From Chloroflexota bacterium (GTDB lineage Bacteria > Chloroflexota > Limnocylindria > Limnocylindrales > CSP1-4), in contig JAICUV010000029.1 in assembly GCA_025935655.1 (NCBI GenBank), forward strand, positions 1 to 19,774: a DNA stretch of 19,774 nucleotides, written 5' to 3'. Under the pieces are notes generated by a model, which ran no database searches, was not told the DNA's origin, and was given only the letters and a program-made list of their open reading frames with translations. The position numbers and the translations under genes were made by a program. Positions 6,634-15,000 of the stretch are shown piece by piece (within the stretch, counting starts at the first letter, position 1; every line of letters starts with the position of its first letter).

Positions 6634-7253
6634 TTTCGCCCCCCTTATGTGATCAGCGGCGTGTGAGTCCGTTCTCAAGTGCAATCAAGATCCAGGCCAC
6701 TCGTACTGCGATCGCTGAACGCGCAATCCCTCCAAGGCCGCGCGCACGGATCCGCTCCGCAATCCCCCCCTTTCCGTATCGGACCTGGTGGGCGCACACT
6801 CTCACGCCAATCCGCACGTGTCAATCAATGGTGGACAGGGGATCATCGTGTCGAATGAACCGGCCGATGCATCGACTTGCAGTCAACGACGCACGCCGGG
6901 CCGCCGTCGCCCCGTCATACGCCCACCCGATGCCTGCGGTCAACGGCGCTTCCGTCGTCGACGCGCGTCAGGCGCTTCGGGCGCCGCGTAGGGCGATCGG
7001 AGCCGTCATACGTGCATTGGGTGGGTGCTCGACGAGAGCGCGCTCCCGACGACCCATGGGGTGACGGCACGGCGAGGAAACGACCCGATTCGGGCCGTCC
7101 GGCGCCCGGGATCGCGCCGCCGGCCCAGGCAGCACGCACGGCATGCATAGATGAGCAACGGGCGATCGGCGCGTGCACGATGCTGCGCCTCGGCGCGAGC
7201 CTGCGGCGGTGAAGGTGGAACCGCGCGGCGGTCACGGCCGACAGAGGGGTTGA
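6634..7253. other. Region without a credible gene (about 620 bp); upstream region of the export operon
   Basis: Open frames here have arginine-rich, low-complexity translations and no ribosome-binding sites, so I take none as real. The part next to the export operon should contain its promoter, but no convincing -35/-10 pair was found. Three copies of GCAATC (6681, 6724 and 6760) lie on the plus strand; the last two are within a 9-base direct repeat CGCAATCCC (6722-6730 and 6758-6766). GC content rises from left to right, marking the right border of the lower-GC section. The sequence may include remains of the 5' region of the sigma-factor gene. Confidence 0.5.
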
Positions 7254-7358
7254 AGGCGACAGACGGTCGCCACACTCGCAACCGCATCGCTCGTCGAGCG
7301 GGCACGGAAGGGTGATCGGGAGGCGTTCGCGACGCTCGCCCGGCAGGCCCTGCCGTGG

Positions 7359-8261
7359 ATGGACGGAGTCGCGCGGCTGACGCTGCGGGATCCCGACCTC
7401 GCTCGCGATGCCGTCCAGGAGGCGCTCCTCAAAGCCTGGAAGGGGCTGCCGGGCCTGCGCGACCCGGAGCAGTTCCAGGCGTGGCTGCGGCGGCTCGTGG
7501 TGCGATCGTGCATCGACGAGCTGCGGCGGACACGCGGCCGCCACCTCGTGGAGGTCGCCCTCACCGACCTGCATCACCCGGCGATCGTGGATTCCACGCT
7601 GTCGTCGGCCGACCGCGACGCCCTCGAGCGGGCGTTCCGGCGGCTGGACCCGATCCAGCGATCGGCGATCGCCCTCTTCTACTACCTCGATCTGCCCGTC
7701 GCGGACGTCGCCGCCGCGCTGAACATGCCGGACATCGACCGCCGGCTGCCGGGGGTCTCGTCGTACGCGGCTGTGCCCGGCGCGCTGTGGTACGTCACGC
7801 GGTCCGAGTACGGGCCACGGGCGACCGAGGCATTCGCCGTCGAGGTGGATCCCGCGACGGGCAGGGAGCGTCGGCGCATCGCCATCCCGGACGCGGCAGC
7901 CAGGGCGATCGCGATCGATGCGGGCGGCAACCCGTGGGTCTTCCAGCGCCGGTCCGACCAGACCACGATCGTCGCGCTCGACGCGGCACAGGGCGCGGCG
8001 GGGGCGCCATTCGTGGTCCCGTACGAGGCCATCGGCGGCGTGACGCCCATCGGATCCTCGATGTGGGCCGTCTCGGCCGTGGGCGGGCCCAATGGTCCCC
8101 AGATGGCGGAGCTCGGCCGGACCGGACCGACCGGCCGCGTCGAAGCGCTCGACCCGGCCATCGACCCGGACGGGCCCGTGGTCGCCTTCGGCTCCGTCTG
8201 GATCCCGTCGGACAGCCACGCATTGCTGTACCGGTACCCGCTGGAGGCGCTCGCGCCGTAG
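7359..8261 (+). CDS. Chimeric ORF: ECF sigma factor lacking its recognition helix, joined to a beta-propeller-like tail
   Basis: Residues 1-124 are an ECF sigma-70 factor. Region 2 shows as RDPDLARDAVQEALLKAWKG and FQAWLRRLVVRSCIDELRR; the start of region 4 shows as LERAFRRLDPIQRSAIALFYYLDLPVADVAAALNMP. Where the recognition helix (typically xGTVKSRLHRA) should follow, the protein changes to DIDRRLPGVSSYAAVPGALWYVTR. It then continues for about 165 residues with repeated beta-strand phrases (IAIDAGGNPWVFQR, GSSMWAVSAVGG, AFGSVWIPSDS) like an extracellular beta-propeller. Upstream of ATG 7359 the frame carries more region-2 sequence (SLVERARKGDREAFATLAR) back to 7254 but no ATG, GTG or TTG; a GTC at 7266 sits where a start would be expected. 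An in-frame deletion joining two neighbouring genes explains this best. The ORF is probably non-functional as a sigma factor. Misassembly is the alternative. Confidence 0.72.
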   Translation: MDGVARLTLRDPDLARDAVQEALLKAWKGLPGLRDPEQFQAWLRRLVVRSCIDELRRTRGRHLVEVALTDLHHPAIVDSTLSSADRDALERAFRRLDPIQRSAIALFYYLDLPVADVAAALNMPDIDRRLPGVSSYAAVPGALWYVTRSEYGPRATEAFAVEVDPATGRERRRIAIPDAAARAIAIDAGGNPWVFQRRSDQTTIVALDAAQGAAGAPFVVPYEAIGGVTPIGSSMWAVSAVGGPNGPQMAELGRTGPTGRVEALDPAIDPDGPVVAFGSVWIPSDSHALLYRYPLEALAP

Positions 8262-8281
8262 GCGCCCCGTCCCGGCTCCTC

Positions 8282-8320
8282 GAGATCCCGTCGGCGAGTC
8301 GTCCGGCGGGATCTCCGTTT
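8282..8320 (+). terminator. Rho-independent-type terminator after the sigma chimera
   Basis: Arms GAGATCCCG (8282-8290) and CGGGATCTC (8307-8315) are perfectly complementary. The stem continues inward through a G-U pair and three more pairs, closing a loop of about eight bases. The short tract CGTTTG follows. It lies 20 bases after the stop at 8261 and in front of the next gene's ribosome-binding site. Confidence 0.7.
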
Positions 8321-8383
8321 GTGCCTTGGCACCGCGGTTGCGGGCGACAACAATGCAGGCCGCTACCGCCACGGAGGACAGGC

Positions 8384-9103
8384 ATGCCCGTCGACGTCAC
8401 CCAGCCTCACGAGCCGGCGCCCCCGCCGGGGCCGGTCACCTCGCTGCACGACCCGCGCGCCATCCAGATCCTGAGCACGGAACACTGGGGACTGCTCTCG
8501 GCCCGGTCCCTCGCGTACAACGAGGCGTTCACCCGCGGCGGCATGTTCCTGGGGTTCCTGTCGATGTCGTTCGTGGCGCTGGCGCTGGTCGCGGGAGCCA
8601 TGTCGGCCGGCTCCGACTTCCTGCTCGTCGCGGCCCTCGTGATCGGCTTCGACTTCGTCATCGGCATCACGACCTACGGCCGGATCGTCGCCGCCAACTT
8701 CGAGGACTACCTCGCCGTCTACGGGATGGCCCGGATCCGGCACGGCTACGGGGAGATCGCGCCAATCGTCCTGCCCTACTTCACGACCGGCACCCACGAC
8801 GACCAGCAGGGCGTGCTCATCGGCTACCCGAGCGCCCCCGCGGGCGGGCTGGGCAGCCTGCTCTACGGCCTCACCACGTCGAGCGGGATGATCGGCCTGA
8901 TCGTCGCGATGCTCGGCGGCGTGCTCGCGTTCATCGGCGTGCTCCTGGTGGGGGCGTCAGCGCAGGCGGGGTTCGTGGCCGCCGCGATCGTGGCGATCGC
9001 CGTGTTCGCGACCCTGCTCGCGTTCACCTACCGGTTCCACGCACGGACGCAGGCGGCCCTCCCGGCGCGGTTCCCGACGCCCGACGAGGCGGACCCGACC
9101 TGA
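8384..9103 (+). CDS. Four-TM membrane protein of unknown function
   Basis: The 239-residue protein has a Pro-rich N-terminal tail (MPVDVTQPHEPAPPPGP) and two TM hairpins, at about 54-74/78-98 and 168-190/196-216. Between them lies a roughly 70-residue hydrophilic segment containing YGMARIRHGYGEIAP. I recognise no named family, although the segment HWGLLSARSLAYNEAFTRGGMFLGFLS looks like a conserved N-terminal motif shared by proteins of this general kind. A GGAGGA ribosome-binding site ends five bases before the ATG, so the start is firm. It lies alone between a terminator and the separate ribosome-binding site of the next gene 85 bases on. It could be co-transcribed with the deazaflavin-type oxidoreductase. 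No catalytic or transport motif is visible. Confidence 0.82.
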   Translation: MPVDVTQPHEPAPPPGPVTSLHDPRAIQILSTEHWGLLSARSLAYNEAFTRGGMFLGFLSMSFVALALVAGAMSAGSDFLLVAALVIGFDFVIGITTYGRIVAANFEDYLAVYGMARIRHGYGEIAPIVLPYFTTGTHDDQQGVLIGYPSAPAGGLGSLLYGLTTSSGMIGLIVAMLGGVLAFIGVLLVGASAQAGFVAAAIVAIAVFATLLAFTYRFHARTQAALPARFPTPDEADPT

Positions 9104-9188
9104 GCCACCGCCGGTGCGGCCCTTCGGCACTGGCCTGCGACTCGGCACCGCGGCACGCTCCTCGCACGAACAGACGAGGAGGTCTCCC

Positions 9189-9794
9189 GTGGTCATGAAG
9201 TCAGTGCGCCTGCTGGGCATCGGGATCGCGACCGGCGTCGTGCTGGACCGGCTCGGCATGGAGCTGCGCAAGCCCGAGGCCGACCGGTTCCCGTGGCTCC
9301 GGCACCAGGTCAACGAGACGGTGAACCCGTGGCTGCTGGAGCACCACATCCCGGGCAGCGAGAAGGCCGAGATCGGCACGCTGGAGCACGTCGGCCGGAG
9401 GTCGGGCGCCGTCCACCTCACCCCGGTCCACCCCACGATCCGTGGCGGGACGATGCTCATCCCGGCGCCGCTCGGCGTCGGGTCCCAGTGGGCCCAGAAC
9501 GTCCTCGCGGCGGGCAGGGCCCGCGTCCAGCTCCACGAGACGATCTTCGACGTCGACCAGCCGGAGCTCATCCCGGTCGTCCAGACCGGGTTCTTCGCGC
9601 CGCCGATCGCCGGGCCGTTCGACCGCCTGGGCTGGCGCTACCTCCAGCTCCACGTGGTGGGCAGCACGCCGGGGGCCTTCGCGGTCCAGCCGGAGCCCGC
9701 CGCAACCGACGTCGAGGTCGAGAAGCTGCAGGACGTCGAGCCCACGATCCCCGTGGAGCCGAAGATGGTGGACCGGGAGCCCGCGCCCGCCTGA
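9189..9794 (+). CDS. Deazaflavin (F420)-dependent nitroreductase-like oxidoreductase
   Basis: The 201-residue protein has the split-barrel pattern of the DDN-type deazaflavin-dependent nitroreductase family. It shows EIGTLEHVGRRSGAVHLTPV (62-80), then LGVGSQWAQNVLAAGRARV (95-113), where the family binds the F420 phosphate and deazaflavin, and a further strand LHETIFDVD. Members use reduced F420 to reduce quinones, nitro compounds or unknown substrates, often at the membrane. The first 20 residues are hydrophobic enough for a weak membrane association. GTG 9189 was chosen because GAGGAGGT ends five bases upstream; ATG 9195 is an alternative. The C-terminus is a long acidic Pro/Glu/Val tail not needed by the fold. 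F420 use is inferred from family; the substrate is unknown. Confidence 0.82.
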   Translation: MVMKSVRLLGIGIATGVVLDRLGMELRKPEADRFPWLRHQVNETVNPWLLEHHIPGSEKAEIGTLEHVGRRSGAVHLTPVHPTIRGGTMLIPAPLGVGSQWAQNVLAAGRARVQLHETIFDVDQPELIPVVQTGFFAPPIAGPFDRLGWRYLQLHVVGSTPGAFAVQPEPAATDVEVEKLQDVEPTIPVEPKMVDREPAPA

Positions 9795-9819
9795 TCGTCG
9801 CCCGGCGGGCCCATCGCCG

Positions 9820-10578
9820 CTACGGCGTGACCGTGCCGATCGCCTCGTTGCGGTTGTTGCCGGCGACGATCACCGCAGCCTTCGTCTGGCCTGGCCACCA
9901 CATCGCGTACCAGCCGTCGCGGAGCGTCGCCGTGACGTAGGTGTCGTCGTCGAAGCCGGCCCGCACGTGGACCGCCCGGTCCCCGGCTCGACCGACGGCG
10001 ATGGCTCGCTGGTTCACGCCGTCATCCTGGTACTCCATGGCCCCGAGCGTGATCGCGTCCTTCTTGAGCGCCTTGGACGGATGCTCCCTCACGGGGAAGA
10101 AGCCCACGTGCAGCGAGCCGTCCTGCCCTACCGTGACCCGACAGCCGCTCGCGCCCTTGTCGTCGGCGAAGACCACGATCACGACGCCGAGCCCGCGCAT
10201 GTCCGTCACCACGACGGGTCGCTGGCCGATCTCCTCGACCTGGACCGGCGCCGGCCTCGAGCGGCACGCCTCCGCGAAGCTGCCTTCCAGCGCCGGCGAC
10301 ACCGCGACCGAGCTCCGACGGAACGCGCCCATGAGCGCCTCCGTCGTGGCGTCGTCGAGACCGGTGATGCGCATTCCTGCCGAGTCGCTCGTGGGACGCG
10401 GCGTCTGGGAGCCCTCGTCGGCATGCGGGAGCAAGGTCGGGATCGGCCCCAGGCTCGCCGCCGGGTCCGGCGTCGCGGGAGCCTCCGCGCAGGCGCCGAG
10501 CAGGAGCACGAGCGCCAGGACCATGGCGATGCGCACGAGGCGCAGCGACACCGTTGACGGACCACGCAGCACGACCAT
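9820..10578 (-). CDS. Predicted lipoprotein of unknown function (252 aa)
   Basis: A basic start, hydrophobic core LVRIAMVLALVLL and lipobox LGAC (Cys30) followed by AEAPATPDPAAS indicate a lipoprotein anchored on the outer face of the cytoplasmic membrane. A Pro/Thr/Ser linker (about 31-65) leads to a compact domain ending DDTYVTATLRDGWYAMWWPGQT and AVIVAGNNRNEAIGTVTP. The domain is not one I recognise. Two cysteines, in EACRSRP and ASGCRVTV, may pair. The ATG has AGAGGTGG just upstream. It lies eight bases after the stop of the winged-helix gene, so the two form an operon, though no functional link is evident. It converges with the oxidoreductase gene, leaving only 25 bases between their stop codons. 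Confidence 0.78.
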   Translation of the reverse strand: MVVLRGPSTVSLRLVRIAMVLALVLLLGACAEAPATPDPAASLGPIPTLLPHADEGSQTPRPTSDSAGMRITGLDDATTEALMGAFRRSSVAVSPALEGSFAEACRSRPAPVQVEEIGQRPVVVTDMRGLGVVIVVFADDKGASGCRVTVGQDGSLHVGFFPVREHPSKALKKDAITLGAMEYQDDGVNQRAIAVGRAGDRAVHVRAGFDDDTYVTATLRDGWYAMWWPGQTKAAVIVAGNNRNEAIGTVTP

Positions 10579-10586
10579 ACCCACCT

Positions 10587-11804
10587 CTACCGGTCGGCGG
10601 CGGTTCGGGTTCCGTCCGGCCCCACCCCGAGCGGCCTGCGGATCCGGCGACGCGCCGGGATCACGGTCGGCACCTCGCGCACGGCGACGCCGCGATAGCC
10701 GAGGAAGCGAGCGATCGCTGCGAGCTCCGTGTCGATCCCGTCGCGCTCGCGTGGACGCACGGGGTCGAACAGGTCCAGGTCCACCTGCATCGTCCCGCGC
10801 TCGCCGCGGTGGGTCCATGCGCCGATCGCCCGGCCCGCCAGCAGGACCATCGCCAGCCCGTTGCCGTCGCCGTCGAAGACACGGTCGTGGACGTCCAGGT
10901 CCACGAAGCGCGCGCGGCCGTCCACCGGGTAGCCCATCGTCCACGCGTCCCACTTGGGCAGGAGCACGAGCTCGTCTGCCAGGTGTGGCGCCCCCTCGAA
11001 CGCCGGCGCATCGATGGCGAGGAGCAGGCGCCCATCGCCGGTGTCCACGGTCTCGTGGACGCGCAGGGCCGCCTCGGCCGTCGGCCGGGACCAGCCCGCC
11101 CACCAGGCGAGGTCGTCCACGCGGGCGGGCCCGAAGGCACGCAGGTACTCGCCCGCGAGCCAGGCACGCGCACGCGTCGCGTCGGCGTGCGTGACCGCCG
11201 CACCGTCCGCGTCATCGGCGTCGTCCGAGTTGCCGAGCCACGCCCGCCGGTCCACGTACCGCAGGGCGTTGGACGACAGGGACGCGCCGCCGACCGCGGC
11301 GAGGTCGCCGAACGCGGTGAGCAGGGACAGGACCCTGCCGAGCGCCGGACCGAGCGTCCACGGCGCCGACCCGCCGTCCAGGCCCCGCTCCGCGAGCCGC
11401 GCCCGGAGCTCGGCCGGCGTGCCCGGCTCCGCGGCCGCCCCGAGCACGGCGGCGCGGACCGCCGGCAGCTCGTCGTCCCCCACGCCCGCGGCACGGAGGA
11501 GCCACCGGAAGCGCCCCGCCGGCACGGCAGTGGCCGCCGCCACGAGCCCCGCCGTGGTCCGCGGGACGAGGAACGCGGAGGTCCGCATGGCGCGCATCCG
11601 GACGGCGGCGCGGTCCGTCTCGAGGGCCCGCACGCCGTCGGGTGACGTGCCGGCTGCCCGGACGCGGATCGAGAGCGGGCCGCCGGGCATCGCCGAGTAC
11701 ACGCCCACGACCGCCTCGAGCGCGCCGAGCGCCCCGGGCGCAGACCCGTCGAGGCGCTGCCGGCGGTACGAGAAGGCGGTGAGACGCGGGTCGACGGCGG
11801 CCAT
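10587..11804 (-). CDS. Winged-helix HTH_42 family protein (AlkZ/YcaQ-like), lacking the QxQ motif
   Basis: The 405-residue protein belongs to the HTH_42 superfamily, which includes AlkZ/YcaQ DNA glycosylases that unhook interstrand crosslinks and many uncharacterised actinobacterial relatives. Typical features are MRAMRTSAFLVPRTT (70-84), the winged-helix repeat EYLRAFGPARVDDLAWWAGWS (219-239), and the C-terminal barrel with LLPKWDAWTMGY and HDRVFDGDGNGLAMVLLAGRAIGAWTHRG. At the catalytic Q-x-Q position, after the first helix, this protein has GVYSAMPGG (34-42), with no glutamine. It may therefore bind DNA without glycosylase activity. An acidic DDADDAD insertion lies in the middle. A GATACT at 11811-11816 on the minus strand sits about six bases before the ATG, which would give a leaderless transcript; no good -35 was seen. 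Confidence 0.85.
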   Translation of the reverse strand: MAAVDPRLTAFSYRRQRLDGSAPGALGALEAVVGVYSAMPGGPLSIRVRAAGTSPDGVRALETDRAAVRMRAMRTSAFLVPRTTAGLVAAATAVPAGRFRWLLRAAGVGDDELPAVRAAVLGAAAEPGTPAELRARLAERGLDGGSAPWTLGPALGRVLSLLTAFGDLAAVGGASLSSNALRYVDRRAWLGNSDDADDADGAAVTHADATRARAWLAGEYLRAFGPARVDDLAWWAGWSRPTAEAALRVHETVDTGDGRLLLAIDAPAFEGAPHLADELVLLPKWDAWTMGYPVDGRARFVDLDVHDRVFDGDGNGLAMVLLAGRAIGAWTHRGERGTMQVDLDLFDPVRPRERDGIDTELAAIARFLGYRGVAVREVPTVIPARRRIRRPLGVGPDGTRTAADR

Positions 11805-12022
11805 GCCGCAAGTATCGACCGCGGCGTGGGCGAAGCGATCGACCCGGCCGGGAGCGCGGGGCCGGGTGGGTACCGGTCCACGGCCGCGTACGGTCCTCCC
11901 GCGGCGGGTACGTGTGTCCTATCGCCCGCACGGGATGCCCGCGCGTACGGTGCCCCCTGACACCTCGCCGGCTCCCGTCCCGGGTCCGGTCCGCAGCGCA
12001 CGGGGTATCCACAGCCACTCGA

Positions 12023-15000
12023 ATGGCGCTCGCCCTCGACGACAGCACGCCGGCCGACCGACCCCGATCCGCCAGGGGCCGCCGCGGCGCGCCCGTCGAG
12101 ATCGCGGAAGGAGCGACCGCTGGGTCGGATGCCCGCGTCGACGCGCTGCGCCGCGTCGTGGCCGAGGTCAGCGCGAACCTCGAGCTGGACAAGGTCTTCC
12201 GGGACGTCCTCGACTCGTCGCTGACGCTGTTCGGCGCGGAGGTCGCCGGCCTGTGGCTGCTCAACCCGGGTCGCCACCCGTACGAGCTCGTCGCCCACCG
12301 CGACCTCGACCCCTCGCTCATCTCCGCCGTCGCCGCGATCACCGAGGACGACCCCGTCATCGGCAACCGGGCCATCGCCGAGCGCCGTCCCATCGTGCTC
12401 GACGACCCGACCAGCGCCCCGAACTTCGCGGACATCTACGCCCGGCTCGACTTCAGGACGATCAACTTCGTGCCGCTCGTCTTCCGTGACGAGCCGGTGG
12501 GCCTGCTCGTCCTGTACCACCGCCGCCCCTACGACTGGACGCCGGACGAGCTGGAGCTGTGCGCGACGTTCGCCGCGCAGATGGCCACGGCCGTCGCCAA
12601 CGCCCGGCTGTTCAACACGGTCCGGGAGGGCGCGGCCCGCCTGCGCGCGATCCAGGAGCTGAGCTCCCGCCTCAACCGGATCCAGGACGTCAACGGGATC
12701 GGTGAGACGATCGTGTCCGAGGCGGACCGCCTCATCGCCCACGACACGATCCGGGTCTACCGCGTGGACCACGTGAGCCAGCTGTGCGAGCCGATCGCGT
12801 TCCACGGTGCGTTCCCGGGGGTCGGGCGGCCCACGGCGGACATGCTCCGGGTCCGGATCGGCGACGGGCTCACGGGCTGGGTGGCGCTGCACAACCGATC
12901 AATGCGGCTGGGCGACGCGGCCGCCGATCCTCGCGGCCGCCAGGTCGGGGAACCGCGCGGCCCGGAGTCCATGCTGCTGGTCCCGATGACCTACGAGTCG
13001 CGCGTGCTCGGCGTCATCGTCCTCTCCAAGCTGGGCTACGACCAGTTCGACGAGGACGACGAGCGGACGCTGGAGATCTTCGCGGGCTACGCGGCCCAGG
13101 CGCTCGTCAACGCCGAGGCCTTCGGGCAGGTCCGCCGGCAGCAGCAGGAGCTCCACCACCGGCTGGAGAGCCAGCGGCGCCTGCTCGAGGTCAACGAACG
13201 ACTCCTGGCGACGCTCGACCCGTCGGGTGTGCTCGAGATGATCGCGGACAGCCTCAAGGCGGTCGTGACCTACGACTCGCTGACCATCTACCGGGTGGAC
13301 CGTGCCGCCTGGGTCCGCCGCGCCGTGGTTGCCCGCGACCGGTTCGCCGAGCTCATCCTCCAGCACGAGGGGCCGCTGGATGCGGGCATCACCGGCTGGG
13401 CGATCCGCAACGGCGAGGCCGTCCTGGCGAACGACGCGCACCTCGACCCGCGCTCGATCCAGATCCCGGGGACCCCGGAGGAGCCGGAGTCGATGATCGT
13501 GTGCCCGCTGCTCGTGGGTGGCGAGGTCATCGGGACGCTCAACCTCGCCCGCATGGGCGCCGAAGAGTCGCACTTCAGCCGCGACGAGCTGGAGCTCGTC
13601 CAGCTGTTCGCCGGCCAGGCGTCCATCGCGCTGCGCAACGCGGAGGCCCACGGCGCGGTGCTGACCAAGGCGGAGCACGACGCCCTCACCGGACTCTGGA
13701 ACCACGGCGCGTTCCAGCTCGAGGTCGGCGCGCTCGTGGACCGCGAGCAGCCGTTCAGCCTGCTGATGCTCGACCTCGACGCGTTCAAGACGTACAACGA
13801 CACCCACGGCCATCCCAAGGGCGATGCGCTGCTCGCCCGCGTGGCGCGCTCGATGACCGAGTCGATCCGGACCGAGGACCGGGTGTACCGCTACGGTGGC
13901 GACGAGTTCGCCGTGATCCTGCCAGCGACGCCTCCCGGCGAGGCACGCGAGGTCGCGGAACGGATCCGGGCCGCGGTCGCGGCGCTCACCGAGCAGGCGG
14001 GCCCGCTGGTCACGGTCAGCGTCGGCGTGGCGAGCTACCCCGCGGACGGCTGGACCAAGGACGAGCTGGTCACCGTCGCCGACCGCGCCCTCTACCTCGC
14101 CAAGCCGCCGTCCCGCTCCCGGCCCTCGGGCGATGATCCCACCCGCGACCTCTACCTGGCGGCCGTCGACCAGACGACGCTCAAGGTCCTCGAGCGCCTC
14201 GAGCCGAAGGAGCTCCTGCGCGAGATCGTGGAACGCGCCGCGGGCCTCGTCGGCGTGAAGCACGGCTTCCTGTACCTGCTCGAGGAGGATGCGCAGGAGG
14301 GGACGGCGCTCGTCGCCCGCGTCGGGACGGGGATGTTCGAGCACTACGAGGGCTATCGACTCCCCCACGGCACCGGCGTCGGGTGGCAGGTGGTGCGCAC
14401 AGGCCGGCCCGCCGTCGTCCAGGACTATCTCGTCTACGACCACCGCGCGCCGGACCTCCCGGCCGGCGACTTCGGCGCCGTGGTCGCGGTGCCGCTCACG
14501 TCCGCGGGCGAGGTGCTGGGCAACATCGGCCTGGCATCGGGCGACGTGTCACGCCCGTTCAGCGAGCGCGAGGTCGAGGCCCTGGTCCGGTTCGCCCAGC
14601 TCGCGTCGATCGCGTTGGACAACGCGCGCCTGTTCGAGCGGGCGCAGACCGAGGTCCGCCAGCGGGCGCACGCCGCCCTCCACGACATCCTCACCGGCCT
14701 GCCCAACCGGACGCTCCTGCTGACCCGGCTGGCGGAGCAGCTGGACGCGAACCGTCCCGCGCTGGGCGGCGCCGCGAGGACGGGGGGTCGCGCCGGCATC
14801 CGCGGCACGACGCCGCGGATCGCGCTGATCCTCATGGACCTCGACCGGTTCAAGGTCGTCAATGAGAGCCTCGGCCACGACGCCGGCGACCTGCTGCTGG
14901 TCGAGGTGGGGCGGCGGCTCCTCGCGGCCGCGCGGTCGACGGACATGGTCGCGCGCCTGGGCTCCGACGAGTTCGGCGTGCTGCTGGGGCCCGTGCGCAG

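Noticed and set aside
6634..6700. Promoter TTGAGA-N17-TGATCA for the export operon
   Set aside because: The -35-like box is fair, but the -10 matches consensus poorly, so the assignment would be guesswork.
6722..6766. CGCAATCCC direct repeat upstream of the export operon as an operator or CRISPR-like repeat
   Set aside because: Only two copies of nine bases, 36 bases apart, with no further units. This is too short for CRISPR and not convincing as an operator by itself.
6570..7064. Plus-strand open frame of 164 codons over the gene-poor region
   Set aside because: It starts antisense to the signal-peptide coding region, has no ribosome-binding site, and its translation is Arg/Pro/Ala-rich low complexity with no domain-like pattern.
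6915..8372. Long minus-strand open frame antisense to the sigma chimera
   Set aside because: It is the antisense shadow of a GC-rich gene, with an Arg-dominated translation and no motif. The plus-strand frame carries clear ECF sigma sequence.
11804..11840. Leaderless promoter for the winged-helix gene (GATACT near the ATG)
   Set aside because: The -10-like box is well placed, but no recognisable -35 exists at 16-18 bases, so I did not list it as a feature.
10661..12892. 743-codon minus-strand open frame across the winged-helix gene and the start of the c-di-GMP gene
   Set aside because: Translation is Arg/Ser/Pro-rich and without domains. It overlaps two well-supported genes in other frames, as commonly happens in high-GC DNA.
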